From positions 3,100,001-3,164,000 of the forward strand of contig NZ_CP018047.1 of assembly GCF_002009175.1 (NCBI RefSeq): a DNA stretch of 64,000 nucleotides, read 5' to 3'. The notes under the pieces are model-generated. The model saw only the letters and a program-made list of their open reading frames with translations, did no database searches and was not told the origin of the DNA. This DNA is from Streptomyces niveus (GTDB taxonomy: Bacteria; Actinomycetota; Actinomycetes; Streptomycetales; Streptomycetaceae). Below, piece after piece: positions 36,906 through 49,604 of the stretch. The first letter of the stretch is position 1, and each line of letters begins with the position of its first letter. Made by a program: the position numbers and the translations under genes.

Positions 36906-38473
36906 GGGGCTGCCTCCACCTCGGGCTTGGGGTCGGTCTTGTGTACGTCACTCATGGTGTGCTCCACCGCCGGATTCACGATGTCGGTCAGTGGCTTCGG
37001 GTAGACGCCCAGGAAGAGAAGGAGCGCGATCAGCGGAGTGACGACCGCCAGCTCCCGCAGCTTCAGGTCCGGCATGTCGCGGACCGACTCGTTCACCGGG
37101 CCCGTCATCGTGCGCTGGTAGAGGACCAGGACGTAGAGCGCGGCAAGCACGATGCCCACGGTCGCGATGATGCCGATCACCGGATACACGCTGAACGTGC
37201 CGACCAGGACCAGGAATTCACTCACGAACGGGGCGAGCCCCGGCAGCGAGAGCGTCGCGAGACCACCGATCAGGAACGTGCCGGCCAGCACCGGCGCGAC
37301 CTTCTGCACCCCGCCGTAGTCCGAGATGAGCCGCGAACCGCGCCGCGAGATCAGGAAGCCCGCGACCAGCAGCAGCGCCGCCGTCGAGATTCCGTGGTTG
37401 ATCATGTAGAGCGTCGCGCCCGACTGGCCCTGGCTGGTCATCGCGAAGATGCCCATGATGATGAAGCCGAAGTGCGAGATCGACGCGTACGCGATCAGCC
37501 GCTTGATGTCGCGCTGGCCGACCGCGAGCAGCGCCCCGTACACGATGCTGATCAGCGCCAGCACCAGCACCACGGGGGTCGCCCACTTGGACGCCTCCGG
37601 GAAGAGCTGGAGGCAGAAGCGCAGCATCGCGAACGTGCCGACCTTGTCGACCACCGCGGTGATCAGGACGGCGACGGGCGCGGTGGCCTCGCCCATGGCG
37701 TTCGGCAGCCAGGTGTGCACCGGCCACAGCGGCGCCTTGACGGCGAAGGCGAAGAAGAAGCCCAGGAAGAGCCACCTCTCCATGCCCGTCGACATGTCCA
37801 GCGTGCCGTTGGCCCTGGCCTCGGCGATCTCGGTCAGCGAGAAGGTCCCCGCCGACACGAACAGACCGATGACGGCGGCCAGCATGATCAGGCCGCCGGC
37901 CAGGTTGTAGAGGAGGAACTTCACGGCCGCGTACGACCGCTGGGTGGCTCCGGCCTCGTCGCCGCCCGCGTGGGCCCGGTCCCCGAAGCCGCCGATGAGG
38001 AAGTACACCGGGATGAGCATGGCTTCGAACAGGATGTAGAAGAGGAAGACGTCGGTGGCCTCGAAGGAGAGGATCACCATCGCCTCGACCATCAGGATCA
38101 GGGCGAAGAAGCCCTGCGTCGGCCGCCAGCGGGAGCTCTTGGTCTCCAGCGGGTCGGCGTCGTGCCAGCCCGCGAGGATGACGAAGGGGATCAGCAGGGC
38201 GGTGAGCGCCAGGAGCGATACGCCGATGCCGTCGACGCCCAGTTCGTACCTGACCCCGAAGTCGGAGATCCAGGCATGGGACTCGGTGAGCTGGTAGCGG
38301 TCGCCACCGGGCTCGAAGCGGACCAGCGCGGTCACCGCCAGCGCGAGCGTGGCGAGCGAGAAGGTCAGCGCGATCCACTTGGCGGCGGTGCGCCTGGCGG
38401 CCGGGACGGCCGCCGTGACGATCGCGCCGATCGCGGGGACGGCCGCCGTCGCCGTCAGAAGGGGGAACGACAT
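36902..38473 (-). CDS. nuoM: NADH:quinone oxidoreductase subunit M
   Basis: 523 residues. Glu in FYILFEAMLIPVYFLIGGFG, Lys in FAVKAPLWPVHTWLPNA, Lys in AVVDKVGTFAMLRF and Glu in PFVSEFLVLVG give the NuoM proton channel. It starts with ATG, 4 nt after the nuoL TAA. Confidence 0.97.
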   Translation of the reverse strand: MSFPLLTATAAVPAIGAIVTAAVPAARRTAAKWIALTFSLATLALAVTALVRFEPGGDRYQLTESHAWISDFGVRYELGVDGIGVSLLALTALLIPFVILAGWHDADPLETKSSRWRPTQGFFALILMVEAMVILSFEATDVFLFYILFEAMLIPVYFLIGGFGDRAHAGGDEAGATQRSYAAVKFLLYNLAGGLIMLAAVIGLFVSAGTFSLTEIAEARANGTLDMSTGMERWLFLGFFFAFAVKAPLWPVHTWLPNAMGEATAPVAVLITAVVDKVGTFAMLRFCLQLFPEASKWATPVVLVLALISIVYGALLAVGQRDIKRLIAYASISHFGFIIMGIFAMTSQGQSGATLYMINHGISTAALLLVAGFLISRRGSRLISDYGGVQKVAPVLAGTFLIGGLATLSLPGLAPFVSEFLVLVGTFSVYPVIGIIATVGIVLAALYVLVLYQRTMTGPVNESVRDMPDLKLRELAVVTPLIALLLFLGVYPKPLTDIVNPAVEHTMSDVHKTDPKPEVEAAP

Positions 38474-38477
38474 CTGA

Positions 38478-40373
38478 TTACACCGCCCTCATCAACAGGG
38501 TCGCGGCGATGAGCACTGCCGTACCTCCGAACATCGAGACCGCGTAGGAGCGGGCGTAGCCGTTCTGCAGCTTGCGCAGCCGGCCGGAGAGCCCGCCGAA
38601 CGACGCCGCGGTGCCGTTGACGACACCGTCGACCAGGGTGTGGTCGACGTACACGAGCGAGCGGGTGAGGTGCTCGCCGCCGCGGACCAGGACCACATGG
38701 TTGAAGTCGTCCTGGAGGAGATCGCGGCGGGCGGCGCGGGTGAGCAGCGAGCCGCGCGGCGCGGTGACGGGCACCGGCTTGCGGCCGTACTGGAGATACG
38801 CGACGCCGACACCGATGAGCAGCACCACGACCGTGGAGGCGGTGACGGCCGCCGCGCTGATCGGCGGGTGGCCGTGCTCGAACTGGGTGACCGGCTCCAG
38901 CCACTTCACGAACGACTCGTTGAGCGAGAAGAGACCGCCCGCGAAGACCGAGCCGAAGGCGAGGACGATCATCGGGATCGTCATCGACTTGGGAGACTCG
39001 TGCGGCTTCGGCTCGTTGCCGTCGGCGTCGGGCTGCCAGCGCTTCTCGCCGAAGAAGGTCATCAGCATCACGCGCGTCATGTAGTACGCCGTGAGGGCCG
39101 CGCCCAGCAGGGTGACGGCGCCGAGGATCCAGCCCTCGGTGCCTCCCTTGGCGAACGCCGCCTCGATGATCTTGTCCTTCGACCAGAAGCCGGAGAGACC
39201 CGGGAAGCCGATGATCGCGAGATAGCCGAGGCCGAAGGTGACGAAGGTGACCGGCATGAACTTGCGCAGGCCCCCGTACTTCCGCATGTCGACCTCGTCG
39301 TTCATGCCGTGCATGACCGAGCCCGCGCCGAGGAACAGCCCCGCCTTGAAGAAGCCGTGCGTCACCAGGTGCATGATCGCGAAGACGTAGCCGATGGGGC
39401 CGAGGCCCGCGGCCAGGATCATGTATCCGATCTGGGACATCGTCGAGCCCGCGAGGGCCTTCTTGATGTCGTCCTTCGCGCAACCGACGATCGCACCGAA
39501 CAGGAGCGTGACCGCTCCGACGATCACGACCACCAGCTGGGCGTCCGGCGAGGCGTTGAAGATCGCGCCGGACCGGGTGATCAGATACACGCCCGCCGTC
39601 ACCATCGTCGCCGCGTGGATGAGGGCCGAGACCGGGGTCGGGCCCTCCATCGCGTCGCCGAGCCAGGACTGGAGCGGCACCTGCGCCGACTTGCCGCAGG
39701 CGGCCAGCAGCAGCATCAGGCCGATGCCCGTCACCGTGCCGCTGCTCGCCTCACCGGTGGACTCCAGGACAGGGCCGAAGGCGAACGTGCCGAAGGTGGT
39801 GAACATCAGCATGATCGCGATCGACAGACCCATGTCGCCGACGCGGTTGACGAGGAACGCCTTCTTGGCCGCCGTCGCCGCGCTGGGCTTGTGCTGCCAG
39901 AAACCGATGAGCAGGTACGACGCGAGGCCGACGCCCTCCCAGCCGAAGTACAGCAGGAGGTAGTTGTCCGCGAGGACGAGCAGCAGCATCGCGGCGAGGA
40001 ACAGGTTCAGATAGCCGAAGAAGCGGCGGCGCCGCTCGTCGTGCTCCATGTACCCGATGGAGTAGATGTGGATCAGGGTGCCGACGCCGGTGATCAGCAG
40101 GACGAACGTCATCGACAACTGGTCGAGCTGGAAGGCGATGTCCGCCTGGAAGCTCTCGACGGGCACCCAGCTGAACAGGTGCTGGTGCAGGGTGCGGTCA
40201 TCGCCGCTCCTGCCCAGCATGTCGGCGAAGAGCACCACGCCGATCACGAAGGAGGCGGCCGCCAGCAGCGTGCCGAGTACATGTCCCACCCGGTCGAGGC
40301 GTCGCCCGCCGCACAGCAGAAGACCTGCTCCGAGCAGGGGCGCCGCGATGAGCAGCGCAATCAGATTCTCCAC
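38478..40373 (-). CDS. nuoL: NADH:quinone oxidoreductase subunit L
   Basis: 631 residues. Glu in [18 protein letters not shown], Lys in [18 protein letters not shown] and Lys in [13 protein letters not shown] are the pumping residues. The C-terminal lateral helix region ends in a final membrane helix. The GTG start is 14 nt after the nuoK stop. Confidence 0.97.
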   Translation of the reverse strand: MENLIALLIAAPLLGAGLLLCGGRRLDRVGHVLGTLLAAASFVIGVVLFADMLGRSGDDRTLHQHLFSWVPVESFQADIAFQLDQLSMTFVLLITGVGTLIHIYSIGYMEHDERRRRFFGYLNLFLAAMLLLVLADNYLLLYFGWEGVGLASYLLIGFWQHKPSAATAAKKAFLVNRVGDMGLSIAIMLMFTTFGTFAFGPVLESTGEASSGTVTGIGLMLLLAACGKSAQVPLQSWLGDAMEGPTPVSALIHAATMVTAGVYLITRSGAIFNASPDAQLVVVIVGAVTLLFGAIVGCAKDDIKKALAGSTMSQIGYMILAAGLGPIGYVFAIMHLVTHGFFKAGLFLGAGSVMHGMNDEVDMRKYGGLRKFMPVTFVTFGLGYLAIIGFPGLSGFWSKDKIIEAAFAKGGTEGWILGAVTLLGAALTAYYMTRVMLMTFFGEKRWQPDADGNEPKPHESPKSMTIPMIVLAFGSVFAGGLFSLNESFVKWLEPVTQFEHGHPPISAAAVTASTVVVLLIGVGVAYLQYGRKPVPVTAPRGSLLTRAARRDLLQDDFNHVVLVRGGEHLTRSLVYVDHTLVDGVVNGTAASFGGLSGRLRKLQNGYARSYAVSMFGGTAVLIAATLLMRAV

Positions 40374-40387
40374 GATTCAGCGACCCC

Positions 40388-40687
40388 TCAGAGCTTCATC
40401 AGGCTGGCGTCGTCGACCGAGGCCGAGTGGCGCGAACGGAACAGCGACACGATGATCGCGAGCCCGACGACGACTTCCGCCGCGGCGACGACCATCGTGA
40501 AGAAGGCGATGATCTGGCCGTCCAGATTGCCGTGCATCCGGGAGAAGGTGACGAACGCGAGGTTGCAGGCGTTGAGCATCAGCTCGACGCACATGAAGAC
40601 GACGATCGCATTGCGCCGGATCAGTACTCCGACCGCACCGATGGTGAACAGCAGGGCGGCGAGATACAGGTAGTTGACCGTGTTCAT
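40388..40687 (-). CDS. nuoK: NADH:quinone oxidoreductase subunit K
   Basis: 99 residues, the standard length. Membrane glutamates lie in [14 protein letters not shown] and [17 protein letters not shown] overlaps the nuoJ stop (ATGA). Compare NuoK2, which adds a 45-residue tail. Confidence 0.97.
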   Translation of the reverse strand: MNTVNYLYLAALLFTIGAVGVLIRRNAIVVFMCVELMLNACNLAFVTFSRMHGNLDGQIIAFFTMVVAAAEVVVGLAIIVSLFRSRHSASVDDASLMKL

Positions 40688-41517
40688 TTGGTGACGCCCT
40701 CCTCGCGGTCCTCGCGGTTCCGCAGCTCCTCGCGGCCGAGGCGCTCCGTCGAACGCTGTTCCAGCGCCCGGAGATCGGCGATGGCCTCACCGGAGACGTC
40801 CCGGATCTGGCCGCGGTCCTTGAGCGTCTGGCTGACGGTCAGCTCGGACGTGGTGCCGTCGGGCAGCAGTCCGGCGATGTCCACCGCGTTGTGCCTGGCG
40901 TAGACGCCGGGCGCGGGCAGCGGCGGCAGGTGCTTGCTCCGGATCCGCTGCTCGGACATCTCGCGCTGGGTCAGGGCCCGTTCGGTGCGCTCGCGGTGCG
41001 TGAGCACCATCGCGCCGACCGAGGCCGTGATCAGCAGGGCGCCGGTGATCTCGAAGGCGAACACGTACTTGGTGAAGATGAGGGCGGCGAGGCCCTCGAC
41101 GTTGCCACCGGCGTTGGCGACGCCGAGTCCGGTGGAGGCCGTCAGCGACGCGTTGCCGATACCGGCGATCAGCAGGACGCCGAAGCCGAGCCCGCAGAGG
41201 GCGGCCCACCAGCGCTGGCCCTTGATCGTCTCCGTGAGGGAGTCGGCGGCGGTGACGCCGACGAGCATGACCACGAAGAGGAACAGCATCATGATCGCGC
41301 CGGTGTAGACGACGATCTGCACGATGCCGAGGAAATAAGCCCCGTTGGCCAGGTAGAAGACCGCCAGGACGATCATGGTCCCGGCGAGACAGAGCGCGCT
41401 GTGCACGGCCCGCCTCATCAGGATGGTGCAGAGCGCGCCGATCACGGCGACGGTGCCGAGGATCCAGAACTGGACGGCTTCGCCGGTCGAGGTGAGGGAA
41501 GCGGCGAGCGTGTTCAT
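40684..41517 (-). CDS. nuoJ: NADH:quinone oxidoreductase subunit J
   Basis: 277 residues. Five helices occupy about the first 170, including [21 protein letters not shown] ~100-residue charged cytoplasmic tail follows (from [17 protein letters not shown]), longer than in most bacteria. ATG overlaps the nuoI stop (ATGA). The Arg/Gly-rich frame upstream is shadow. Confidence 0.96.
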   Translation of the reverse strand: MNTLAASLTSTGEAVQFWILGTVAVIGALCTILMRRAVHSALCLAGTMIVLAVFYLANGAYFLGIVQIVVYTGAIMMLFLFVVMLVGVTAADSLTETIKGQRWWAALCGLGFGVLLIAGIGNASLTASTGLGVANAGGNVEGLAALIFTKYVFAFEITGALLITASVGAMVLTHRERTERALTQREMSEQRIRSKHLPPLPAPGVYARHNAVDIAGLLPDGTTSELTVSQTLKDRGQIRDVSGEAIADLRALEQRSTERLGREELRNREDREEGVTK

Positions 41518-42173
41518 CCGCCGATCACCTTCTTCGAAGCCGGTTCGTCCTCGCCGAAGTCGGAGGCGCCTTCCTGCGGGCGCTCGCCCTTGGTGAAGGC
41601 GACCTGCTTGACCGTGCCGGGAGCGGCCTCGGTCACCAGGCCCCGGTAGTAGTCCTGTTCGTCCGTGCCGGGGAAGATCGAATGCGGTGATTCGACCATG
41701 CCCTCCTCCAGACCGGCGAGGAGCTGCTCCTTGGTGTAGATGAGGCTCTCGCGCGAACTGTCGGCCAGCTCGAACTCGTTGGTCATCGTGAGCGCGCGGG
41801 TGGGGCACGCCTCGATGCACAGTCCGCAGAGAATGCAGCGGGCGTAGTTGATCTGGTAGACGCGGCCGTAACGCTCACCCGGGGAGTAGCGCTCCTCCTC
41901 GGTGTTGTCCGCGCCCTCCACATAGATCGCGTCCGCCGGGCAGGCCCAGGCGCACAGCTCGCAGCCGATGCACTTCTCCAGGCCGTCCGGATGACGGTTC
42001 AGCTGATGGCGGCCGTGGAAGCGCGGCGCCGTCACCTTCTCCGTCTCCGGATACTGCTCGGTCAGCCGCTTCTTGAACATGGCCTTGAAGGTCACGCCGA
42101 AGCCGGCGACCGGATTCAGCCGGCGCGCGCCGGGGTCTTCCCCCTTCGAACCTTTGGAAGCGTTGTCAGGCAC
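41514..42173 (-). CDS. nuoI: NADH:quinone oxidoreductase Fe-S subunit I
   Basis: 219 residues. The two [4Fe-4S] motifs are [15 protein letters not shown] and [15 protein letters not shown] (N6a, N6b). GTG 42173 has AGGAGG at 6-nt spacing inside the nuoH 3' end (8-nt overlap). The C-terminal ~70 residues extend past the ferredoxin fold. Confidence 0.96.
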   Translation of the reverse strand: MPDNASKGSKGEDPGARRLNPVAGFGVTFKAMFKKRLTEQYPETEKVTAPRFHGRHQLNRHPDGLEKCIGCELCAWACPADAIYVEGADNTEEERYSPGERYGRVYQINYARCILCGLCIEACPTRALTMTNEFELADSSRESLIYTKEQLLAGLEEGMVESPHSIFPGTDEQDYYRGLVTEAAPGTVKQVAFTKGERPQEGASDFGEDEPASKKVIGG

Positions 42174-43563
42174 CGTCAGCCTCCTTTCCGTCACTCGCGT
42201 CACTCTCAGTATTGACTCCGCCACTGACAACCAGTTCGCGCTCACCGCGTGAGCGCCGGCGCGGTACGGGCGGCAGGGTCTGCCCCGGCAGCGGAGGCAC
42301 CGGGAATCCACCGGCCATCGGATCGAACGCGGGCGGTGGTGGTTCGGCCGCGGCCGCGGCCTTCTCCTTCTTGTCCCGGAAGATGTCGGCGACGAAGGAG
42401 AGCAGCAGGATCGCGATGACGGCCGAGGCGACGTAGAGCACGATGTCCTGGAAGTCGTAGTTCTCGTTCCGCAGGGCACGCACCGTCGCCACCAGCATCA
42501 GCCAGACGACCGAGACCGGGATCAGGACCTTCCAGCCGAGCTTCATCAACTGGTCGTAGCGCACGCGCGGCAGCGTGCCGCGCAGCCAGATGAAGAAGAA
42601 CAGCAGCAGTTGGACCTTGATGATGAACCAGAGCATCGGCCACCAGCCGTGGTTCGCACCCTCCCAGAACGTGGAGATGGGGTACGGGGCCCGCCAGCCG
42701 CCCAGGAAGAGCGTGGCGGAGACGGCGGAGACGGTGACCATGTTGACGTACTCGGCCAGCATGAACAGCGCGAACTTGATCGACGAGTACTCGGTGTTGA
42801 AGCCGCCGACCAGGTCGCCCTCGGACTCGGGCATGTCGAACGGCGCGCGGTTGGTCTCGCCGACCATCGTCACGATGTAGATGATGAAGGAGACCGGCAG
42901 CAGGATGATGTACCACCGGTCGGCCTGCGCCTCGACGATCGCCGAGGTCGACATCGTCCCGGAGTAGAGGAACACCGAGGCGAAGGCCGCGCCCATGGCG
43001 ATCTCGTACGAGATCATCTGCGCGCACGAGCGCAGGCCGCCGAGCAGCGGGTACGTCGATCCGGACGACCAGCCGGCGAGGACGATGCCGTAGATGCCGA
43101 CCGAGGCGACCGCGAGGATGTAGAGCATCGCGATCGGCAGGTCGGTCAGCTGCATCGTCGTGCGGTGGCCGAAGATCGAGACCTCGTTGCCCGCGGGGCC
43201 GAAGGGGATCACGGCGATCGCCATGAAGGCGGGCACCGCCGCGATGATCGGCGCCAGGACGTAGACGACCTTGTCGGCCCGCTTGACGACGACGTCTTCC
43301 TTCAGCATCAGCTTGATGCCGTCGGCGAGCGACTGGAGCATGCCCCAGGGGCCGTGCCGGTTGGGCCCGATGCGCAGCTGCATCCAGGCGACGACCTTGC
43401 GTTCCCAGACGATGGCGACCAGCACGGTCACCATCAGGAACGCGAAGCAGAAGACGGCCTTGAGGGCCACCAGCCACCAGGGGTCGGTGCCGAACATCGA
43501 GAGGTCCTCGGCGGCGAGGACGCTCTGCGCGGGAGCCGCGCCGAGTCGGTCGAGGGCGGTCAT
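42166..43563 (-). CDS. nuoH: NADH:quinone oxidoreductase subunit H
   Basis: 465 residues. Eight helices with canonical quinone-cavity sequence [18 protein letters not shown] and [20 protein letters not shown]. The C-terminal ~75 residues are a Pro-rich cytoplasmic tail. ATGA overlap with nuoG. It is useful as the reference for the altered NuoH2 at 13.7-14.6 kb. Confidence 0.97.
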   Translation of the reverse strand: MTALDRLGAAPAQSVLAAEDLSMFGTDPWWLVALKAVFCFAFLMVTVLVAIVWERKVVAWMQLRIGPNRHGPWGMLQSLADGIKLMLKEDVVVKRADKVVYVLAPIIAAVPAFMAIAVIPFGPAGNEVSIFGHRTTMQLTDLPIAMLYILAVASVGIYGIVLAGWSSGSTYPLLGGLRSCAQMISYEIAMGAAFASVFLYSGTMSTSAIVEAQADRWYIILLPVSFIIYIVTMVGETNRAPFDMPESEGDLVGGFNTEYSSIKFALFMLAEYVNMVTVSAVSATLFLGGWRAPYPISTFWEGANHGWWPMLWFIIKVQLLLFFFIWLRGTLPRVRYDQLMKLGWKVLIPVSVVWLMLVATVRALRNENYDFQDIVLYVASAVIAILLLSFVADIFRDKKEKAAAAAEPPPPAFDPMAGGFPVPPLPGQTLPPVPRRRSRGERELVVSGGVNTESDASDGKEADGA

Positions 43564-46082
43564 GCGCGCACCTCCGGTGCGTCGGACTCCGGGGCTCCGG
43601 CCGGGGCCGGTGCCTCGGCGGGGCCGATCCGGACAAGCGTGCCGGGGCGGGACCCGGTGTCGGCGAGGACACCGCCGCCCGTCGAGTTCAGCGGCAGCCA
43701 GACGACCTTGTCGGGCATCTCGGTGACGCTGAGCGGCAGTTCGACGGTGCCCGCGGGGCCGGTGACGGCGAGGACGTCGCCGTCCTTGACACCCGTCTCG
43801 GCCGCCGTGGTGGCGGAGAGCCGGGCGACGGCCGCGTGGCGGGTGCCCGCCAGGGCCTCGTCGCCGTCCTGGAGCCTGCCCTGGTCGAGCAGCAGCCGGT
43901 GACCGGCGAGCAGCGCCTCGCCCGCGCCCGGACGGGGCAGCGGACGGGAGGACTCGACGGGCGGTTCGGCGCGCGGGCCGTCCCAGGTGCCCAGCCGCTC
44001 CATCTCCGTACGTACGGCCTTCAGGTTCGGCAGCGCGAAGGGGATGTCCATGGCGTCGGCGAGCATGTGCAGCACCCGCGCGTCGTCCGTGGCCAGCCTG
44101 CGTGTCATCTGCTCGGGCTTGAGCGCCGCCTCGAACAGCCGCGCCCTGCCTTCCCAGTTGAGGAAGGTGCCGCCCTTCTCGGCGACGGCGGCGACCGGGA
44201 AGACGACGTCGGCGTGGTCGGTGACCTCGCTGGGACGCAGCTCCAGCGACACGACGAAACCGGCGGCCGCGAGCGCCTCACGCGCGCGTGCCGGGTCCGG
44301 CAGGTCGGCGACCTCCACGCCCGCGACGACCAGCGCGCCGAGTTCGCCGGTCACGGCGGCCTCGACGATCTGGCCGGTGTCCCGGCCGTGGCGGTGCGGC
44401 AGTTCGCGCAGCCGCCAGACCTCGGCGGTCTCCTCACGGGCCCGCGGGTCCGTGGCGGGACGGCCGCCGGGCAGCAGCGTCGGCAGCGCGCCGGCCTCGA
44501 CGGCGCCGCGCTCACCGGCCCTGCGCGGGACCCAGACGAGCTGGGCGCCGGTCGCGGTGGCGGCCCTGGCGGCCGCGGTGAGCCCGCCGGGGACGGCCGC
44601 GAGCCGTTCGCCGACGACGATCACCGCGCCGCTCTCGCGCAGGGCGTCGGCGGCGCGGATGCCCGCGCCTTCGAGGCCGGTCTGCGAGGCGAGCGCGTCG
44701 AGCCACTCGGTCTCGGTGCCGGGCGCGGCCGGCAGCAGCGTGCCGCCCGCCTTCCTGAGGCCGGGAGTGGTGTGCGTGGCGAGGGAGAAGCTGCGCTGGC
44801 CGTGCTTGCGGTGGGCCTTGCGCATCCTCAGGAAGACGCCGGGCGCCTCCTCCTCGGACTCGAACCCGACGAGCAGGACGGCCGGGGCCTGCTCCAGCGT
44901 CGTGTTGGTGATTCCCTTGCCGTTCAGGTCGAGGCCGTGGCCGGCGACATGGGCGGCGAGGAAGTCGGCCTCCTCGGCGCTGTGGACGCGCGCGCGGAAG
45001 TCGATGTCGTTGGTGTCGAGCGCGACCCGGGCGAACTTGGCGTACGCGTAGGAGTCCTCGACGGTCAGCCGGCCGCCGGTCAGGACGGCGGCCCGGCCGC
45101 GGGCTGCGGCGAGACCGTTGGCGGCGGCCTCGAGCGCCTCCGGCCAGCTCGCCGGTGCCAGCTCGCCGTCTTCACCCCGTACAAGCGGGGTGGTGAGCCG
45201 GTCGGGCCGCTGCGAGTAGCGGAAGCCGAACCGGCCCTTGTCGCAGATCCACTCCTCGTTGACCTCGGGGTCGTCGGCGGCCATGCGCCGCATGACCTTG
45301 CCGCGCCGGTGGTCGGTGCGGGTGGCACAGCCGCCCGCGCAGTGCTCGCACACGCTCGGCGAGGAGACCAGGTCGAACGGGCGGGAGCGGAAGCGGTACG
45401 CCGCCGAGGTGAGCGCGCCGACCGGGCAGATCTGGATGGTGTTGCCGGAGAAGTACGACTCGAAGGGGTCGCCCACGCCGATGCCGACCTGCTGGAGCGC
45501 GCCGCGCTCCAGGAACTCGATCACCGGGTCGCCGGCGACCTGGTTGGAGAAGCGGGTGCAGCGCGCGCAGAGCACGCACCGCTCGCGGTCGAGAAGCACC
45601 TGGGTGGAGATCGGTACGGGCTTCTCGAAGGTCCGCTTCTTGCCCTCGAACCGGGTGTCGGACTGGCCGGCGCTCATGGCCTGGTTCTGCAGCGGGCACT
45701 CGCCGCCCTTGTCGCAGACCGGGCAGTCCAGCGGGTGGTTGATGAGCAGCAGCTCCATCACACCGCGCTGGGCCTTCTCGGCGACCGGCGAGGTGATCTG
45801 CGACTTGACGACCATGCCGTCGGTGCAGGTGATGGTGCAGGAGGCCATCGGCTTGCGCTGGCCCTCTACCTCGACGATGCACTGCCGGCAGGCGCCGGCC
45901 GGGTCGAGGAGCGGGTGGTCGCAGAAGCGGGGGATCTCGATGCCGAGGAGTTCGGCGGCGCGGATCACCAGGGTCCCCTTGGGGACCGAGATCTCGATGC
46001 CGTCGATCGTCAGCGAGACGAGATCTTCGGGCGGGACCGCCGCCTCGCCGCCGCCGGAGGGGGCAGACGTGGTGACTGTCAT
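43560..46082 (-). CDS. nuoG: NADH:quinone oxidoreductase Fe-S subunit G
   Basis: 840 residues. N-terminal [2Fe-2S] ligands ([16 protein letters not shown]), the His-Cys3 N5 motif ([19 protein letters not shown]), N4 ([10 protein letters not shown]) and the extra N7 cluster motif (CEHCAGGC plus a later Cys in WICDKG) are all present. A molybdopterin-like domain follows. ATG 46082 overlaps the nuoF stop (ATGA). Confidence 0.97.
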   Translation of the reverse strand: MTVTTSAPSGGGEAAVPPEDLVSLTIDGIEISVPKGTLVIRAAELLGIEIPRFCDHPLLDPAGACRQCIVEVEGQRKPMASCTITCTDGMVVKSQITSPVAEKAQRGVMELLLINHPLDCPVCDKGGECPLQNQAMSAGQSDTRFEGKKRTFEKPVPISTQVLLDRERCVLCARCTRFSNQVAGDPVIEFLERGALQQVGIGVGDPFESYFSGNTIQICPVGALTSAAYRFRSRPFDLVSSPSVCEHCAGGCATRTDHRRGKVMRRMAADDPEVNEEWICDKGRFGFRYSQRPDRLTTPLVRGEDGELAPASWPEALEAAANGLAAARGRAAVLTGGRLTVEDSYAYAKFARVALDTNDIDFRARVHSAEEADFLAAHVAGHGLDLNGKGITNTTLEQAPAVLLVGFESEEEAPGVFLRMRKAHRKHGQRSFSLATHTTPGLRKAGGTLLPAAPGTETEWLDALASQTGLEGAGIRAADALRESGAVIVVGERLAAVPGGLTAAARAATATGAQLVWVPRRAGERGAVEAGALPTLLPGGRPATDPRAREETAEVWRLRELPHRHGRDTGQIVEAAVTGELGALVVAGVEVADLPDPARAREALAAAGFVVSLELRPSEVTDHADVVFPVAAVAEKGGTFLNWEGRARLFEAALKPEQMTRRLATDDARVLHMLADAMDIPFALPNLKAVRTEMERLGTWDGPRAEPPVESSRPLPRPGAGEALLAGHRLLLDQGRLQDGDEALAGTRHAAVARLSATTAAETGVKDGDVLAVTGPAGTVELPLSVTEMPDKVVWLPLNSTGGGVLADTGSRPGTLVRIGPAEAPAPAGAPESDAPEVRA

Positions 46083-47434
46083 GCGTTCACCTCCAGGTGC
46101 GTGTGCTGGTCGGCCCACAGGGTGGACTTCGCCGGGTCGAAGGGGCAGCCCTTGCCGGTGATGTGCTGCTCGTACTCCTCGCGGAAGTACTTGAGCGAGG
46201 AGAAGATCGGCGCGGCGGCGCCGTCGCCGAGGGCGCAGAACGACTTGCCGTTGATGTTGTCGGCGATGTCGTTCAGCTTGTCGAGGTCCGACGCGACGCC
46301 CTTGCCGGCCTCGATGTCGCGCAGCAACTGCACCAGCCAGTAGGTGCCTTCACGGCACGGCGTGCACTTGCCGCAGGACTCGTGGGCGTAGAACTCGGTC
46401 CAGCGGGTGACGGCCCGCACCACACAGGTGGTCTCGTCGAAGCACTGGAGCGCCTTGGTGCCGAGCATGGAGCCGGCGGCGCCGACACCCTCGTAGTCGA
46501 GGGGGACGTCCAGGTGCTCGTCGGTGAACATCGGGGTCGACGAGCCGCCCGGCGTCCAGAACTTGAGCCGGTGGCCCTTGCGCATGCCGCCGCCCATGTC
46601 GAGCAGTTGGCGCAGGGTGATGCCGAGCGGCGCCTCGTACTGGCCGGGGCTGGTGACATGGCCGCTGAGCGAGTAGAGCGTGAAGCCCGCGGACTTCTCG
46701 GTGCCCATCGACTTGAACCAGTCCTTGCCGCGGTTGAGGATCGCGGGAACCGAGGCGATGGATTCGACGTTGTTCACCACTGTGGGGCACGCGTAGAGAC
46801 CCGCGACCGCCGGGAACGGCGGGCGAAGGCGGGGCTGTCCGCGCCGTCCCTCCAGCGAGTCCAGCAGCGCGGTCTCCTCACCGCAGATGTACGCGCCGGC
46901 CCCGGCGTGCACGGTGATGTCGAGGTCGATCCCGCTGCCGAGGATGTCCTTGCCGAGGTAGCCCGCCTCGTAGGCCTCACGTACCGCCTCGTGCAGCCTG
47001 CGCAGCACGGGCACGACCTCGCCGCGCAGATAGATGAAGGCGTGCTGCGAGCGGATCGCGTAGCAGGCGATGATCATTCCCTCGATGAGGGAGTGCGGGT
47101 TGGCGAAGAGAAGGGGGATGTCCTTGCAGGTGCCGGGCTCCGACTCGTCGGCGTTGACGACGAGATAGTGCGGTTTGCCGTCGCCCTGCGGAATGAACTG
47201 CCACTTCATGCCGGTGGGGAAGCCCGCGCCGCCCCTACCGCGCAGACCGGAGTCCTTCACGTACGCGATGAGGTCGTCGGGCGTCATGGCGAGTGCCTTG
47301 CGCAGGCCCTCGTACCCCTCGTGCCGCCGGTAGGTCTCCAGCGTCCACGCGTCGGGCTGGTCCCAGAACGCGGACAGGACCGGAGAGAGAAGCTTCTCCG
47401 GGCCGGTGTCGTTCATCTCGGGTGCTGTGGTCAT
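46079..47434 (-). CDS. nuoF: NADH:quinone oxidoreductase FMN/NADH subunit F
   Basis: 451 residues. NADH/FMN-binding glycine loop [16 protein letters not shown], the acidic [12 protein letters not shown] segment, and N3 cluster ligands [10 protein letters not shown] plus a later Cys ([12 protein letters not shown]). ATG shares a base with the nuoE stop (TGATG). This subunit has no counterpart in cluster 2. Confidence 0.97.
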   Translation of the reverse strand: MTTAPEMNDTGPEKLLSPVLSAFWDQPDAWTLETYRRHEGYEGLRKALAMTPDDLIAYVKDSGLRGRGGAGFPTGMKWQFIPQGDGKPHYLVVNADESEPGTCKDIPLLFANPHSLIEGMIIACYAIRSQHAFIYLRGEVVPVLRRLHEAVREAYEAGYLGKDILGSGIDLDITVHAGAGAYICGEETALLDSLEGRRGQPRLRPPFPAVAGLYACPTVVNNVESIASVPAILNRGKDWFKSMGTEKSAGFTLYSLSGHVTSPGQYEAPLGITLRQLLDMGGGMRKGHRLKFWTPGGSSTPMFTDEHLDVPLDYEGVGAAGSMLGTKALQCFDETTCVVRAVTRWTEFYAHESCGKCTPCREGTYWLVQLLRDIEAGKGVASDLDKLNDIADNINGKSFCALGDGAAAPIFSSLKYFREEYEQHITGKGCPFDPAKSTLWADQHTHLEVNA

Positions 47435-48285
47435 CACTCCCCCTCCTCGGCCACCGGGCCCGTGGGGTTCGCGGGGTCGGACGGCGCGGTCTTCTGCGGC
47501 GCGTCGTGCGAGCTGAGGTGCTCGGAACCGGGCTGGGGCGTGTCCTTCGGCGCCGCTCCGTCGCGCGGACGCGGTGTACGGGCCGGGGGCGCCTCGCCCT
47601 TGGCGAGCTTCAGGCCGATCAGTGAGGCGGGGCCCGCGCCACCGGTGGCGTCGACGGCGCCGGGGCGCTCGTCGGGGAAGCCCGCGAGGATCCGCGCGGT
47701 CTCCTTGTACGTGCACAGGGGCGCGCCGCGTGTCGGGGAGACCTGCTCGCCGGCCATCAGGTCGTCCACCAGCTGCTTCGCCGATTCGACGGTCTGGTTG
47801 TCGAAGAACTCCCAGTTGACCATCACCACGGGCGCGAAGTCGCAGGCCGCGTTGCACTCGATGTGCTCCAGCGTGACCTTGCCGTCCTCGGTGGTCTCGT
47901 TGTTGCCGACGCCCAGGTGCTGCTTCAGCTCGTCGAAGATGGCGTCGCCGCCCATCACCGCGCACAGCGTGTTGGTGCAGACGCCGACCTGGTAGTCGCC
48001 GGACGGCTTGCGCCGGTACATCGAGTAGAAGGTGGAGACCGCGGTCACCTCGGCGGTGGTCAGCCCCAGCATCTCGGCGCAGAACCGGACGCCGGTACGG
48101 GTGACGTACCCGTCCTCGGACTGGGTGAGGTGCAGCAGCGGCAGCAGGGCCGAGCGGCTGTCGGGGTAGCGGGCGATCACCTCCTTGGCGTCCGTCTCCA
48201 GCCGGGCGCGCACATCGGCCGGGTAGTCGGGGGCGGGGAGTTGGGGCATTCCGAGGCTGACCTCGGAATTCGGTGTGGTGGTCAC
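47434..48285 (-). CDS. nuoE: NADH:quinone oxidoreductase [2Fe-2S] subunit E
   Basis: 283 residues. A thioredoxin-like domain holds the N1a ligands in [12 protein letters not shown] and [13 protein letters not shown]. The C-terminal ~85 residues are a Pro/Ala-rich tail not needed for the fold. The GTG start overlaps the nuoD stop (GTGA). Confidence 0.96.
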   Translation of the reverse strand: MTTTPNSEVSLGMPQLPAPDYPADVRARLETDAKEVIARYPDSRSALLPLLHLTQSEDGYVTRTGVRFCAEMLGLTTAEVTAVSTFYSMYRRKPSGDYQVGVCTNTLCAVMGGDAIFDELKQHLGVGNNETTEDGKVTLEHIECNAACDFAPVVMVNWEFFDNQTVESAKQLVDDLMAGEQVSPTRGAPLCTYKETARILAGFPDERPGAVDATGGAGPASLIGLKLAKGEAPPARTPRPRDGAAPKDTPQPGSEHLSSHDAPQKTAPSDPANPTGPVAEEGE

Positions 48286-49604
48286 CGGTCGACGCCTCCC
48301 ATCACGGGGTCGATGGACGCGACGGCGACGATGACGTCGGCGACCTGGCCGCCCTCACACATGGCCGCCATGGACTGGAGATTGGTGAACGACGGGTCGC
48401 GGAAGTGGACCCGGTAGGGGCGGGTGCCCCCGTCGGAGACGACGTGCACGCCGAGTTCGCCCTTGGGCGACTCGACGGCGGCGTACGCCTGGCCGGGCGG
48501 TACCCGGAAGCCCTCCGTCACCAGCTTGAAGTGATGGATCAGAGCCTCCATGGACGTGCCCATGATGTTCTTGATGTGGTCGAGCGAGTTGCCGAGTCCG
48601 TCCGGGCCGAGCGCGAGCTGCGCGGGCCAGGCGATCTTCTTGTCGCCGACCATGACCGGGCCCGGCTCCAGGCGGTCCAGGCACTGTTCGACGATCCGCA
48701 GCGACTGGCGCATCTCTTCCAGCCGGATGAGGAAGCGCCCGTAGGCGTCGCAGGTCTCGGCGGTCGGGATGTCGAATTCGTACGTCTCGTAACCGCAGTA
48801 CGGGTCGGTCTTGCGCAGGTCGTGCGGCAGCCCGGCCGAGCGCAGGATCGGTCCCGTGGCGCCGAGCGCCATGCAGCCGGCCAGGTCGAGATAGCCGACG
48901 TCCTGCATACGGGCCTTGAAGATCGGGTTGCCGGTGGCGAGCTTGTCGTACTCCGGCAGGTTCTTGCGCAGGGTCTTCAGCAGCTCGCGCAGATGGTCGA
49001 CGGCGCCCGGGGGAAGGTCCTGGGCGAGGCCGCCGGGCCGGATGTACGCGTGGTTCATGCGCAGTCCGGTGATCAGCTCGTAGGCATCGAGAATCAGTTC
49101 ACGATCGCGGAATCCGTAGATCATGATCGTGGTCGCGCCGAGTTCCATACCGCCGGTGGCGATGCAGACCAGGTGCGAGGAGAGCCGGTTCAGCTCCATC
49201 AGCAGGACGCGGATGATGTTCGCCCGGTCCGGGATGTCGTCCTCGATGCCCAGCAGCGACTCCACGGCGCGGCAGTACGCCGTCTCGTTGAAGAACGACG
49301 TCAGGTAGTCCATGCGCGTGACGAAGGTGGTGCCCTGCGTCCAGTTGCGGAATTCGAGGTTCTTCTCGATACCGGTGTGCAGATAGCCGATGCCGCAGCG
49401 GGCCTCGGTGACGGTCTCGCCCTCGATCTCCAGGATCAGCCGGAGCACACCGTGCGTCGACGGGTGCTGGGGACCCATGTTGACGATGATGCGCTCGTCG
49501 TCCGACTTGGCCGCGGTCTCGACGACCTCGTCCCAGTCACCACCGGTGACGGTGTAGACGGTGCCCTCGGTGGTGGCACGGGGAGTTGCGTGTGGGGTGG
49601 TCAT
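48282..49604 (-). CDS. nuoD: NADH:quinone oxidoreductase 49-kDa subunit D
   Basis: 440 residues. The quinone-site His lies in [28 protein letters not shown] and the C-terminal [11 protein letters not shown] match NuoD. It is the only NuoD in the window, so cluster 2 would need this copy or work without one. ATGA overlap with nuoC. Confidence 0.97.
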   Translation of the reverse strand: MTTPHATPRATTEGTVYTVTGGDWDEVVETAAKSDDERIIVNMGPQHPSTHGVLRLILEIEGETVTEARCGIGYLHTGIEKNLEFRNWTQGTTFVTRMDYLTSFFNETAYCRAVESLLGIEDDIPDRANIIRVLLMELNRLSSHLVCIATGGMELGATTIMIYGFRDRELILDAYELITGLRMNHAYIRPGGLAQDLPPGAVDHLRELLKTLRKNLPEYDKLATGNPIFKARMQDVGYLDLAGCMALGATGPILRSAGLPHDLRKTDPYCGYETYEFDIPTAETCDAYGRFLIRLEEMRQSLRIVEQCLDRLEPGPVMVGDKKIAWPAQLALGPDGLGNSLDHIKNIMGTSMEALIHHFKLVTEGFRVPPGQAYAAVESPKGELGVHVVSDGGTRPYRVHFRDPSFTNLQSMAAMCEGGQVADVIVAVASIDPVMGGVDR